A DNA stretch of 5,062 bases, from the NCBI GenBank assembly GCA_031267075.1, contig JAIRZU010000037.1, forward strand, positions 1 to 5,062, in the 5' to 3' direction. Made by a program: the position numbers and the translations under genes. This stretch comes from Holosporales bacterium. Lineage in GTDB: Bacteria > Pseudomonadota > Alphaproteobacteria > RUG11792. Shown here piece after piece: positions 1 through 5,062 of this stretch. The notes under the pieces are model-generated. The model searched no databases. It was given only the letters and a program-made list of their open reading frames with translations, and was not told where the DNA came from. The first letter of the stretch is position 1, and every line of letters starts with the position of its first letter.

Positions 1-1
1 A

Positions 2-262
2 AATCCCATTCGTAACCTTCAGAATCAGAACTTATGGAGAGCCACCACGAAACATCCCCACGAAATGCAAGCGATATCTACATCCACAGAAAACATAAAT
101 CCTCCTACCCCTCTTATCCACTGCATATTTCGCTTACTCCTTCACGCGTTAACGTTTTTTCAATCTTTTTATGATATGCTAAGGCTATGCCGTTGCATAG
201 GCGCGAGTGGTGAGAGAGACGGTTCCCCACAGAGGCGGGTGGGGGTTAGGGATGGCCCTTAG
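2..262 (+). CDS. Open frame entering from the left edge, possible 3' end of an unidentified gene
   Basis: The frame is open from the first bases of the window to a TAG at 260-262, giving 86 codons without a stop, so it could be the C-terminal end of a gene that starts outside. The first internal ATG is at 65 and has no Shine-Dalgarno in front of it (the bases before it are CCCCACGAA), so an independent gene starting there is unlikely. The predicted peptide has a short hydrophobic stretch (RLLLHALTFF, codons about 43-52 from the left edge) and a basic Gly/Arg-rich tail ending RVGVRDGP. I recognise no family. An open run of this length can arise by chance, so this is a weak call. Confidence 0.17.
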   Translation, partial: NPIRNLQNQNLWRATTKHPHEMQAISTSTENINPPTPLIHCIFRLLLHALTFFQSFYDMLRLCRCIGASGERDGSPQRRVGVRDGP

Positions 263-398
263 GGTAGCACAAAAAAGTTAAAAAACCGTTAATTTGGGAA
301 AATAAATCTGCAGCAGATTTTCCGCCAACTCCAGCATAGCCTCCAGAATCAGAGTTGTTGCCAGGAGAAGCGGAGTGTACATAGAGGTACATGAGCAT
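246..398 (-). CDS. Small 50-codon open frame, Gly/Ser-rich, doubtful
   Basis: On the minus strand an ATG at 398 opens 50 codons to a TAA at 246-248. The middle of the peptide reads SPGNNSDSGGYAGVGGK, a Gly/Ser/Asn-rich composition like that of the large surface protein in this window, whose residues 135-142 read GGYQVGGG. The two regions share an 11-base word (CTGGAGGCTAT, minus strand at 336-346 and plus strand at 2815-2825), which chance alone can give in 5 kb. There is no clear Shine-Dalgarno, and the palindrome at 304-320 lies inside the frame. It may be a remnant of a surface-protein gene or simply chance. Confidence 0.12.
   Translation of the reverse strand: MLMYLYVHSASPGNNSDSGGYAGVGGKSAADLFSQINGFLTFLCYPKGHP
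271..320 (-). terminator. Palindrome followed by T runs, candidate terminator for minus-strand transcription
   Basis: AAATCTGC (304-311), one A, then GCAGATTT (313-320) form a perfect 8-bp inverted repeat. Allowing a 4-base bulge, the arms extend to GGAAAA on one side and TTTTCC on the other. Read on the minus strand the hairpin is followed about 20 bases later by two runs of six T (285-280 and 276-271). That arrangement could end a transcript coming from murE about 300 bases upstream. The stem is AT-rich and the T runs are not directly adjacent, so an operator-like palindrome or chance is also possible. Confidence 0.28.
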
Positions 399-548
399 TC
401 AAGCACCGGATCGATGCGCCCAGGAATACACATAACTCAGCTATGCCGGCGACGTATGGAATCCTGGGGTAATGAGCGAAGACACTACTGCCAACGAGGT
501 AGCTGATTACGGCGAAGCAGCGATCCAAAGCCTGTGGCCCAAGCCGCC

Positions 549-570
549 CTGCGATCCCGGCACCTCGCAG
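549..570. repeat. Hairpin just beyond the murE stop
   Basis: CTGCGA (549-554) and TCGCAG (565-570) are perfect inverted repeats around a 10-base loop. The hairpin begins about 50 bases downstream of the murE stop codon. No T run follows on the minus strand, so it is not a classical intrinsic terminator. It may protect the 3' end of the murE mRNA or have no role. Confidence 0.25.
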
Positions 571-618
571 TGAACAGGAATATCATGGGTAGCCTGATTG
601 GCTGGTCACGTAGCCTTC

Positions 619-1989
619 TCAGCAGCTCAACACAACCTCGCGGTCGGAGAAGCGGTGGGTGGCTGCTCCGCATATCTGGTAGTGTTCATGGCCCTTGCCG
701 AGGATTACCACCACATCTCCAGGTTCGATTGATCTGACAGCATATTGTATGGCTTCCTTCCTATCGCCGATTTCGATTGCTCCTGGGCAGGCCGACATTA
801 TGCACTGCCTGATACGGGCTGGGTCTTCGGATCTTGGGTTATCATCCGTGATGATTACAACGTCGGCCCTTTCAGATGCTAGTGCTCCAATCTGCTGGCG
901 CTTCGTTTCATCTCTATCGCCACCGCATCCGAAGACGCAGATCAACCTCCCCTTACAGATGCTTCTAAAGTCGGATAGTGCGCACTTAAATGAATCTGTG
1001 GTGTGAGCATAATCTACGTAGATATCTCCTCCGTTTTTGGTGGTGATGTACTCCATTCGCCCCTCGAGAGTAGTGACGCTCGGGAGGGCCTCCGCTATGT
1101 CTTCCGGCTCCATCCCGCAGGCATACGCTAATGCAGCTGCACACAGAATATTGGAAATCTGCAGCTTCCCGACTAGGTTCACGGATACGTCACTGAACCG
1201 CCTCTCGCCCAGTAAGATGTCGCATGTTATGTGTCTGGGGAACACTCTCACATTCTCCGCTCTAACGGTATTTTCAGGCGCTAGCCCAAACGTAACCATC
1301 TTTTTGCCGATGCTCGCGAGCTCATCATACAAGGTAGGATCGTCGCATGATGATACGATCACTCCATCATCAGGCAGGATTTCCCTGAACAACGCCAGCT
1401 TCGCCTTCAGGTACGCCTCACGTGTCTTGTGATAATCCAGGTGGTCAGATGCGAAATTCGTGAAGGCTGCCGCAGCTAGTGTTACGCTGTGAAGGCGCTT
1501 CTGCTGAATCCCATGACTCGACGCTTCAAACGCCAGATGCGTAACACCGGTACTATCCAGATATTCCAGAACCCTGTGGATCGTTACTGGATCGGGAGTT
1601 GTCAAATTTGGAAGTTGTAGATCAGGCGGGTTGATGCATTCTGTAGCATCAGTGAATAATCCTACGGTTCCGAGCGACGCTGCCTTCCTTTCAGATTTAG
1701 CCCAAATCTGCCTCAGGAAGTGTACGACTGAGCTCTTGCCCTGGGTACCCGTTACTGCCACACAACATTCCGGCTGTCGTGGGTACCTGATCTTGGCGAG
1801 AATGGATGCTGTCAGGCGAGCATCACTTACCGTGATAATGGCCGGATCATCTACATCGCAACCCTCAGCAAACACGATCCTAGCACCATTCGCAATCGCC
1901 TCAGCTAAGTGGGCTTTGAGTGCATTACACGTAATACCAACGAAAACATCACCCTTCCTAACCAGTCTCGAATCTATCTGGATATCCAT
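619..1989 (-). CDS. murE: UDP-N-acetylmuramoyl-tripeptide synthetase MurE, probably meso-diaminopimelate-adding
   Basis: This cytoplasmic ATP-dependent ligase adds the third amino acid to UDP-MurNAc-L-Ala-D-Glu in peptidoglycan synthesis. Motifs appear in family order: DSR (6-8) in the UDP-binding domain; P-loop GTQGKSS (81-87); NLTTPDP (128-134); EASSHGI (155-161); FTNFASDHLDYH (176-187); YLKAKLALF (193-201), where K197 is the likely carbamylated lysine; LEGRMEY (308-314); DYAHTTDS (326-333); FGCGGDRDETKR (353-364); DNPRSEDP (383-390); and GKGHEHYQ (431-438). DNPR is the signature of enzymes using meso-diaminopimelate; lysine-adding enzymes differ here. At 456 residues it is shorter than the usual 490-500, the deficit being mainly N-terminal: DSR is normally about 30-40 residues in. 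The ATG at 1989 is the only standard start in frame, because the frame extends upstream to a TAA at 2104-2106 without ATG, GTG or TTG. No Shine-Dalgarno precedes it. No neighbouring cell-wall genes are visible. Confidence 0.96.
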   Translation of the reverse strand: MDIQIDSRLVRKGDVFVGITCNALKAHLAEAIANGARIVFAEGCDVDDPAIITVSDARLTASILAKIRYPRQPECCVAVTGTQGKSSVVHFLRQIWAKSERKAASLGTVGLFTDATECINPPDLQLPNLTTPDPVTIHRVLEYLDSTGVTHLAFEASSHGIQQKRLHSVTLAAAAFTNFASDHLDYHKTREAYLKAKLALFREILPDDGVIVSSCDDPTLYDELASIGKKMVTFGLAPENTVRAENVRVFPRHITCDILLGERRFSDVSVNLVGKLQISNILCAAALAYACGMEPEDIAEALPSVTTLEGRMEYITTKNGGDIYVDYAHTTDSFKCALSDFRSICKGRLICVFGCGGDRDETKRQQIGALASERADVVIITDDNPRSEDPARIRQCIMSACPGAIEIGDRKEAIQYAVRSIEPGDVVVILGKGHEHYQICGAATHRFSDREVVLSC

Positions 1990-2015
1990 ATCGTTACACG
2001 TGTGTTGAAGAAAAT

Positions 2016-2099
2016 TCAGGCGAGCACAACCCGCTCTACATATGGTATCACATGCCCACCCGCAGACAAACAGAAAAGTGATGACATATGTAAGCTCAT
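2016..2099 (-). CDS. 27-codon open frame in the murE leader, doubtful
   Basis: A minus-strand ATG at 2099 opens 27 codons to a TGA at 2016-2018, ending 26 bases before the murE ATG and in a different frame from it. The peptide begins MSLHMSSLFCLSAGGH and I do not recognise it. No good Shine-Dalgarno stands before it. It could be a leader peptide translated ahead of murE, which has no ribosome binding site of its own, or the remains of the original murE N-terminus after a frameshift, or chance. Confidence 0.13.
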   Translation of the reverse strand: MSLHMSSLFCLSAGGHVIPYVERVVLA

Positions 2100-2112
2100 T
2101 CCATTAGGGTTG

Positions 2113-2128
2113 TTACATAAGTTCTCCT
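2113..2128 (-). promoter_or_regulatory. Strong Shine-Dalgarno followed by an ATG-TAA start-stop in the murE leader
   Basis: Read on the minus strand, AGGAG (2128-2124) is followed after five bases (AACTT) by ATG (2118-2116) and at once by TAA (2115-2113). This is the best ribosome binding site in the intergenic region, yet it leads only to a start codon followed directly by a stop. It lies 124 bases ahead of the murE ATG. Start-stop elements are known to hold ribosomes and influence downstream expression; a role here is inference, and a mutated former gene start is the main alternative. Confidence 0.3.
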
Positions 2129-2195
2129 GAAAATCGCACGTACAGTTTGGGGGTTAAAATTACATTTGGACTCATTCAAATCTCTCTGTACGGCC

Positions 2196-2201
2196 TTTAT
2201 A
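2196..2201 (-). promoter_or_regulatory. Possible -10 element of a murE promoter
   Basis: The minus strand reads TATAAA here, five of six matches to the TATAAT consensus. The -35 position is poor (TCATCT at 17-base spacing). A transcript from here would start near 2189 and carry the leader with the start-stop element. Weak evidence from sequence alone. Confidence 0.2.
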
Positions 2202-2270
2202 TTGGGGGAAATTTTCAGAGATGAAGAGCAATTGGGAGCCAAATCCACAAATACGCATATCGCGAGGCTA

Positions 2271-2294
2271 TTGTGTTGCTTTTGTGCAACGCAA
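2271..2294. repeat. 9-bp hairpin in the divergent intergenic region
   Basis: TTGTGTTGC (2271-2279) pairs with GCAACGCAA (2286-2294) across a six-base loop TTTTGT, with one G-T wobble on the plus strand. It is the most regular stem in the intergenic region. No T run follows on either strand, so it does not look like a terminator. It sits about 120-140 bases upstream of the surface-protein gene and could be an operator or an RNA structure in a long leader. Confidence 0.35.
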
Positions 2295-2362
2295 GGTATG
2301 GGAGGTAGCTTGAAGATTCACACCAGTCCGCCCTCAAAATTGTTTAAAAATTTATCTAGAAA

Positions 2363-2395
2363 TTAACTATTTCTTAATAATTGCTATCCCATAAT
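2363..2395 (+). promoter_or_regulatory. AT-rich block with possible -10 element for the surface-protein gene
   Basis: CATAAT at 2390-2395 matches five of six positions of TATAAT. Transcription from it would begin near 2402, shortly before the possible starts at 2415 and 2427. No convincing -35 lies at 16-18 bases. TTAACT (2363-2368) is the nearest -35-like hexamer but is spaced 21 bases away. The surrounding run from 2338 to 2382 is strongly AT-rich, which is typical of promoter DNA. Confidence 0.25.
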
Positions 2396-2414
2396 GACAG
2401 CGTGATGCTATGTT

Positions 2415-2504
2415 ATGGAGCTGCTGGTGGATTGGGGTAAAGCCAGAATTTTTGCGTGTTTAACGGCTATGTGTGCACTTATGGTTATGCCTACTGTGCG
2501 TGCA
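2415..2504 (+). other. Signal peptide of the surface protein
   Basis: Residues 1-30 have the three expected parts: an N-region with Lys9 and Arg11, a hydrophobic core from Ile12 to about Pro26 (including ACLTAMCALMVM), and an Ala at 30 preceded by Val28, fitting the small-x-small rule. SSA at 31-33 is a second possible site. Cys15 and Cys20 lie inside the core and are not in a lipobox context, so a lipoprotein is unlikely. Confidence 0.75.
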
Positions 2505-5062
2505 AGTTCAGCGCAACCAAAAGGGCTGATAGCAAAAGGTACCTACGTCGTATCTGAAGGGGCTGCGTTCCGACTCAACAGAGACATTGAGATAGCGGCG
2601 AGTGCGGGGATCCGAAACCACTCTCACGAGTTCTATGTTGGGGGGGAACTGAGGGTCAACCTTGGAGATACTCCATCGACAGGCAGGATACAAAATCACG
2701 GCCGTATCAGCATTGAGGGGGAAGGGTCAATAGTCGGAGAGGGCAGGATTCAAAATGAGCAGAACTTCCAAGAGAATGAGACACAAACTGAACTAATGGG
2801 ACGAAATAGAAATGCTGGAGGCTATCAGGTTGGTGGCGGGTACGAATATTTTCACCTCTTCGCAGATGAACTCACTGACGCTGCCTACTTCGATCTCGCT
2901 AACGATACCAAAATTAGAAGCATATACACTAGGTCTCAAGCATCAATTATGACCCCGCTTGGAGGCCAGATTCCAGGTACTCTCGAGCAGGAGAGCACTG
3001 CAGCTAAATACGTTAGAACAGAAGTTGAAATGGTCGATCAAGCAGAGCTGCCGGCAACTGATGGGAGAGAGCTGACTGGGGAGGCATTCTCTAGGCATCT
3101 TCCACGGGCTTACGATATGCGAAGTGGCGTCACCATACTCGATATTAGAGGCCCAACGTACGTCGGGGAATCGATATATAGCTTACGAGGGTACGTCCCC
3201 AATCCAGATGGGCGATTCGCAATCCAGGCAGCAGATGGATCTCATATGTGCGATATTCCACCTGTTGATATTGGTACTGTCATAACCCAAACAGGTCCAC
3301 CTTACAGTGCGGGAGCCGATGGAAGTATGTTCGGCTTTGAGCAATGGGATGCGGGAGCTAGCGGCATCGATAGGCATTGCCCTCTCTTTGGAGGCTGGTC
3401 TGAAAACAGAGAGGGGCCTGGTGATCCGGTAGCGATATATGCTGGGGATAACTCGTGGTACAACGGCGTTTATAACCTGCACAGCGGAGGAGCGGTGTTC
3501 ACTCCAGACGGAGCAATGTTTGGAGGACAGATCAACCTTGGGCAGATAGGAGACGAAAGAGTAGTAGACATCGGTATGGGGCCACAGATAGTTTCATACG
3601 ATGGAGATACGTTGTACGCAGACATACAGGATTCAGATGAAACGAAGAAGAACTTAGCGATTGCGTACGCTGAGCAAACCCCTCCTGTTGAAATGGAATG
3701 CCAAGGTGGAAGCAAAGATGAGTACAACAGGTCGATAGTCAACATGAATGGAAATTCCACTCTGTTTTTTAACATCCCGCAAGATGAAAACGGCAACAGG
3801 ATATTTTCATTCTATGGCAGCATGAACGGCACCCCAAGCGATCGTCTAATCTTTGAAAATGGAACCGTACTTGTGAAGGGAGACTGCTCCGGCTTCAAGG
3901 GCAAAATTGGGGTACGCAATGGTGCAAGCTTCATAATGCGATCAAGCGATGCTACCAGTTCTAGCCAGTATGTCGGGAAAATATTTGGCGGAAGCATTTA
4001 CGTAATTGGGGAAGATGGAAATCCAGATCCCAATGGGACATTTACCGTCTCTCCTTCAGATGGGATAACACCGGCAAATATGGAATGCGGAGAGATGGTC
4101 CTGAAACCAGATGTCGGAGAGACGCCAGTAGAGCCGGATGCAGGCGAAGAGGACGTGCCGGCTGAAGCAGAGCGTCACCAAACTGGAGAAGATCTCACAG
4201 TGGACGGAAGCTCTAACCGAGCAGCTGTACGTATAGTTGGTGCTGCAGACGGGACCGACCGAGCAGTTGCGCGTGGTAGGCCGATAAAACTTCGTAGATT
4301 GAGGGTATTTGGGCCACACGGACGCTGCGAAGTGGAAACGCCGGTTACAATGGATAGTTTCATTCTCAATGAGGGAACTCTAGATATAAATTATTCTGCC
4401 GGTAACGTAGCCACTAGGGCTGCTGGGGAAATCCCAGTTAACAATACGGTAACCATATTTGGCCCTACCTTTATGGGCTCAAAGATTATAGCTTGGAGGA
4501 ATGCAGCGGAGGAGGAAATTAGGGTCAATGATGCTAACTCTCTTGCGGTAAATAATGTGCAGGATCCCAGCTGGACCCTGACGAATGGAGTCAATTTGTA
4601 CTTTGACTTTGACCCTGCCACCAATACCTCAGATCACTTTTTAAGCGCCATAGGTGTTACGTCTGGCATCGATCATCAATTCATACTGAGCGGTATGAGA
4701 TTGTTGAATCCTCCCACAAGCGAACGTCATGTGTTTAACATCATGACCATTCAGGGCAACAACCCACCAGGTACATACCCAGAGATAGTCATCGATGACA
4801 ACCTCAAGGTAATTTCAAGATACGCAGCTGTGGGAGCAGATGGTATCTCCACAACGGGAGGGTTTAATCAAGCAGTACCTCCTGGCACACCGGCGGAGTA
4901 CCAGAGAGTCACAGGGGCTGGCAATATTCCTGGAGCAGTAGTAGATGGGCAGACGTACTACTTCTACGGTTCAAACAGAGCTGGACTTGGGAATGTGATG
5001 ATGACAAAAACACTCATTGGCTCAGAAGGATTAGAACCTGAGGAGATGCTCATCTCTGGTCT
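2415..5062 (+). CDS. Large exported surface protein, WiSP-like, N-terminal 882 residues (continues past right edge)
   Basis: The frame opens after a TGA at 2403-2405 and runs without a stop to the right edge. Residues 1-30 form a signal peptide: charged start ending in KAR (9-11), hydrophobic core about 12-26, likely cleavage after VRA (28-30) or SSA (31-33). The mature part is rich in Gly, Asn, Asp and Ser and looks all-beta. GRIQN occurs twice 20 residues apart (G90-N94 and G110-N114), and NGTVLVKGD...GFKGKIGV at 482-500 resembles rungs of beta-helical surface proteins. Six widely spaced cysteines follow the signal peptide (279, 322, 429, 491, 558, 638). Residues about 564-595 are an acidic, Pro-rich linker. 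No catalytic motif was recognised. Size, composition, export and genome context suggest the Tropheryma whipplei WiSP family, whose members are very large and usually end in a membrane anchor, which would lie outside the window. That name is inferred. A G7 run lies at codons 76-78. Confidence 0.8.
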   Translation, partial: MELLVDWGKARIFACLTAMCALMVMPTVRASSAQPKGLIAKGTYVVSEGAAFRLNRDIEIAASAGIRNHSHEFYVGGELRVNLGDTPSTGRIQNHGRISIEGEGSIVGEGRIQNEQNFQENETQTELMGRNRNAGGYQVGGGYEYFHLFADELTDAAYFDLANDTKIRSIYTRSQASIMTPLGGQIPGTLEQESTAAKYVRTEVEMVDQAELPATDGRELTGEAFSRHLPRAYDMRSGVTILDIRGPTYVGESIYSLRGYVPNPDGRFAIQAADGSHMCDIPPVDIGTVITQTGPPYSAGADGSMFGFEQWDAGASGIDRHCPLFGGWSENREGPGDPVAIYAGDNSWYNGVYNLHSGGAVFTPDGAMFGGQINLGQIGDERVVDIGMGPQIVSYDGDTLYADIQDSDETKKNLAIAYAEQTPPVEMECQGGSKDEYNRSIVNMNGNSTLFFNIPQDENGNRIFSFYGSMNGTPSDRLIFENGTVLVKGDCSGFKGKIGVRNGASFIMRSSDATSSSQYVGKIFGGSIYVIGEDGNPDPNGTFTVSPSDGITPANMECGEMVLKPDVGETPVEPDAGEEDVPAEAERHQTGEDLTVDGSSNRAAVRIVGAADGTDRAVARGRPIKLRRLRVFGPHGRCEVETPVTMDSFILNEGTLDINYSAGNVATRAAGEIPVNNTVTIFGPTFMGSKIIAWRNAAEEEIRVNDANSLAVNNVQDPSWTLTNGVNLYFDFDPATNTSDHFLSAIGVTSGIDHQFILSGMRLLNPPTSERHVFNIMTIQGNNPPGTYPEIVIDDNLKVISRYAAVGADGISTTGGFNQAVPPGTPAEYQRVTGAGNIPGAVVDGQTYYFYGSNRAGLGNVMMTKTLIGSEGLEPEEMLISG
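2417..2420 (+). promoter_or_regulatory. GGAG Shine-Dalgarno that favours GTG 2427 as the start
   Basis: GGAG ends six bases before GTG at 2427, a normal spacing. The ATG at 2415 has no Shine-Dalgarno; the bases before it read GATGCTATGTT. Starting at GTG would remove four residues (MELL) and leave a more typical signal peptide N-region, MDWGKAR. The ATG gives the longest form and is used for the coordinates of the gene. Confidence 0.4.
2640..2646 (+). repeat. Homopolymer of seven G inside the surface-protein gene
   Basis: Seven consecutive G encode Gly76, Gly77 and the first base of Glu78. Losing one G makes the next codons AAC TGA, a stop at 2650-2652. Gaining one G leads to a TGA at 2714-2716. 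Either change would end the protein after about 80-100 residues. Runs of this kind can slip during replication, so the tract is a candidate phase-variation switch; variation itself is not shown by one sequence. Confidence 0.5.
4105..4200 (+). other. Acidic Pro/Glu-rich linker in the surface protein
   Basis: Codons about 564-595 encode KPDVGETPVEPDAGEED followed by VPAEAE and more acidic residues. The segment has no hydrophobic core and alternates Pro with Asp/Glu, as in flexible spacers between domains. It probably separates an N-terminal domain (residues 31-563) from the next beta-rich domain. Its exact limits are approximate. Confidence 0.55.

Larger units (their letters stand above)
1..618. 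other. Stretch without a confidently called gene downstream of murE
   Basis: No long frame with a start, a ribosome binding site and protein-like composition is visible on either strand. It holds the open frame ending at 262, a perfect 6-bp hairpin at 185-200 (CTATGC/GCATAG, loop CGTT), two A6 runs at 271-276 and 280-285, a palindrome at 304-320, a second hairpin at 549-570 and some short open frames. No murF or mraY coding sequence follows murE on the minus strand, although these often follow murE in the actinobacterial division and cell-wall cluster. I see no tRNA or rRNA signature. Confidence 0.5.
1990..2414. other. Divergent intergenic region between murE and the surface-protein gene
   Basis: These 425 bases must contain the promoters of two genes transcribed away from each other. 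The half near murE contains a minus-strand leader with a start-stop element and a 27-codon open frame. The middle has a 9-bp hairpin. The last 70 bases before the plus-strand gene are very AT-rich. Two G5 runs (2149-2153 and about 2204-2208) are present. A 7-bp inverted pair, CGTACAG at 2139-2145 and CTGTACG at 2186-2192, is too short and too widely spaced to interpret. Confidence 0.6.

Noticed and set aside
719..735. GGTTCGATT, similar to a tRNA T-loop
   Set aside because: It lies inside murE and no acceptor stem, anticodon arm or D arm surrounds it.
485..737. Overlapping short frames on both strands across the murE 3' end
   Set aside because: They overlap the conserved C-terminus of MurE or its immediate downstream and show no motif or start signal.
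695..2008. Three plus-strand open frames of 103-131 codons opposite murE
   Set aside because: They are antisense shadows of a gene with complete family motifs, and none has a protein-like composition or a ribosome binding site.
2166..2366. 66-codon plus-strand frame from a TTG start upstream of the surface-protein gene
   Set aside because: It has a rare start codon with no Shine-Dalgarno at proper distance, no recognisable motif, and overlaps the hairpin and the AT-rich promoter block. An internal TTG at 2310 has GGGAGG before it but would give only about 19 residues.
336..2825. 11-base word shared by the minus strand at 336-346 and the plus strand at 2815-2825
   Set aside because: As a repeat it is not significant, since several chance 11-base matches are expected in a window of this size; the peptide resemblance is recorded only as a weak hint.
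3183..4624. Several minus-strand frames of 61-108 codons opposite the surface-protein gene
   Set aside because: They lie within an uninterrupted 882-codon plus-strand frame with a signal peptide, and are best explained as its complement.

Overview
The window most likely comes from a reduced-genome actinobacterium, and Tropheryma whipplei is my best guess. Three things suggest this: a MurE of actinobacterial type, base composition well below that of ordinary high-GC Actinobacteria, and a very large exported, glycine/asparagine-rich protein that resembles the WiSP surface proteins of that species. The assignment is by recognition and inference; no database search was possible.

Layout. Positions 1-618 contain no gene I can call with confidence. 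An open frame of 86 codons enters from the left edge and stops at 262. It is followed by an imperfect palindrome with T-rich flanks on the minus strand and some short, unconvincing open frames. Positions 619-1989 (minus strand) hold murE, which encodes the ligase adding the third amino acid, probably meso-diaminopimelate, to the peptidoglycan precursor. Positions 1990-2414 are a divergent intergenic region. It carries a minus-strand leader with a Shine-Dalgarno followed by an ATG-TAA start-stop, a 9-bp hairpin, and an AT-rich block just ahead of the plus-strand gene. From 2415 (or GTG 2427) to the right edge runs one uninterrupted plus-strand frame of 882 codons with no stop. It has a signal peptide, short beta-helix-like repeats and an acidic linker, and is the N-terminal part of a large surface protein.

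How they fit together. Both genes concern the cell envelope: MurE acts in the cytoplasm on wall precursor, and the large protein is exported. They are transcribed divergently and need not be co-regulated. The observation most worth testing is a run of seven G at 2640-2646, early in the surface-protein gene. One-base loss gives a stop immediately after the tract and one-base gain gives a stop about 70 bases on, so the tract could switch the gene on and off. I found no CRISPR array, tRNA, rRNA, insertion sequence or recognisable defence system.
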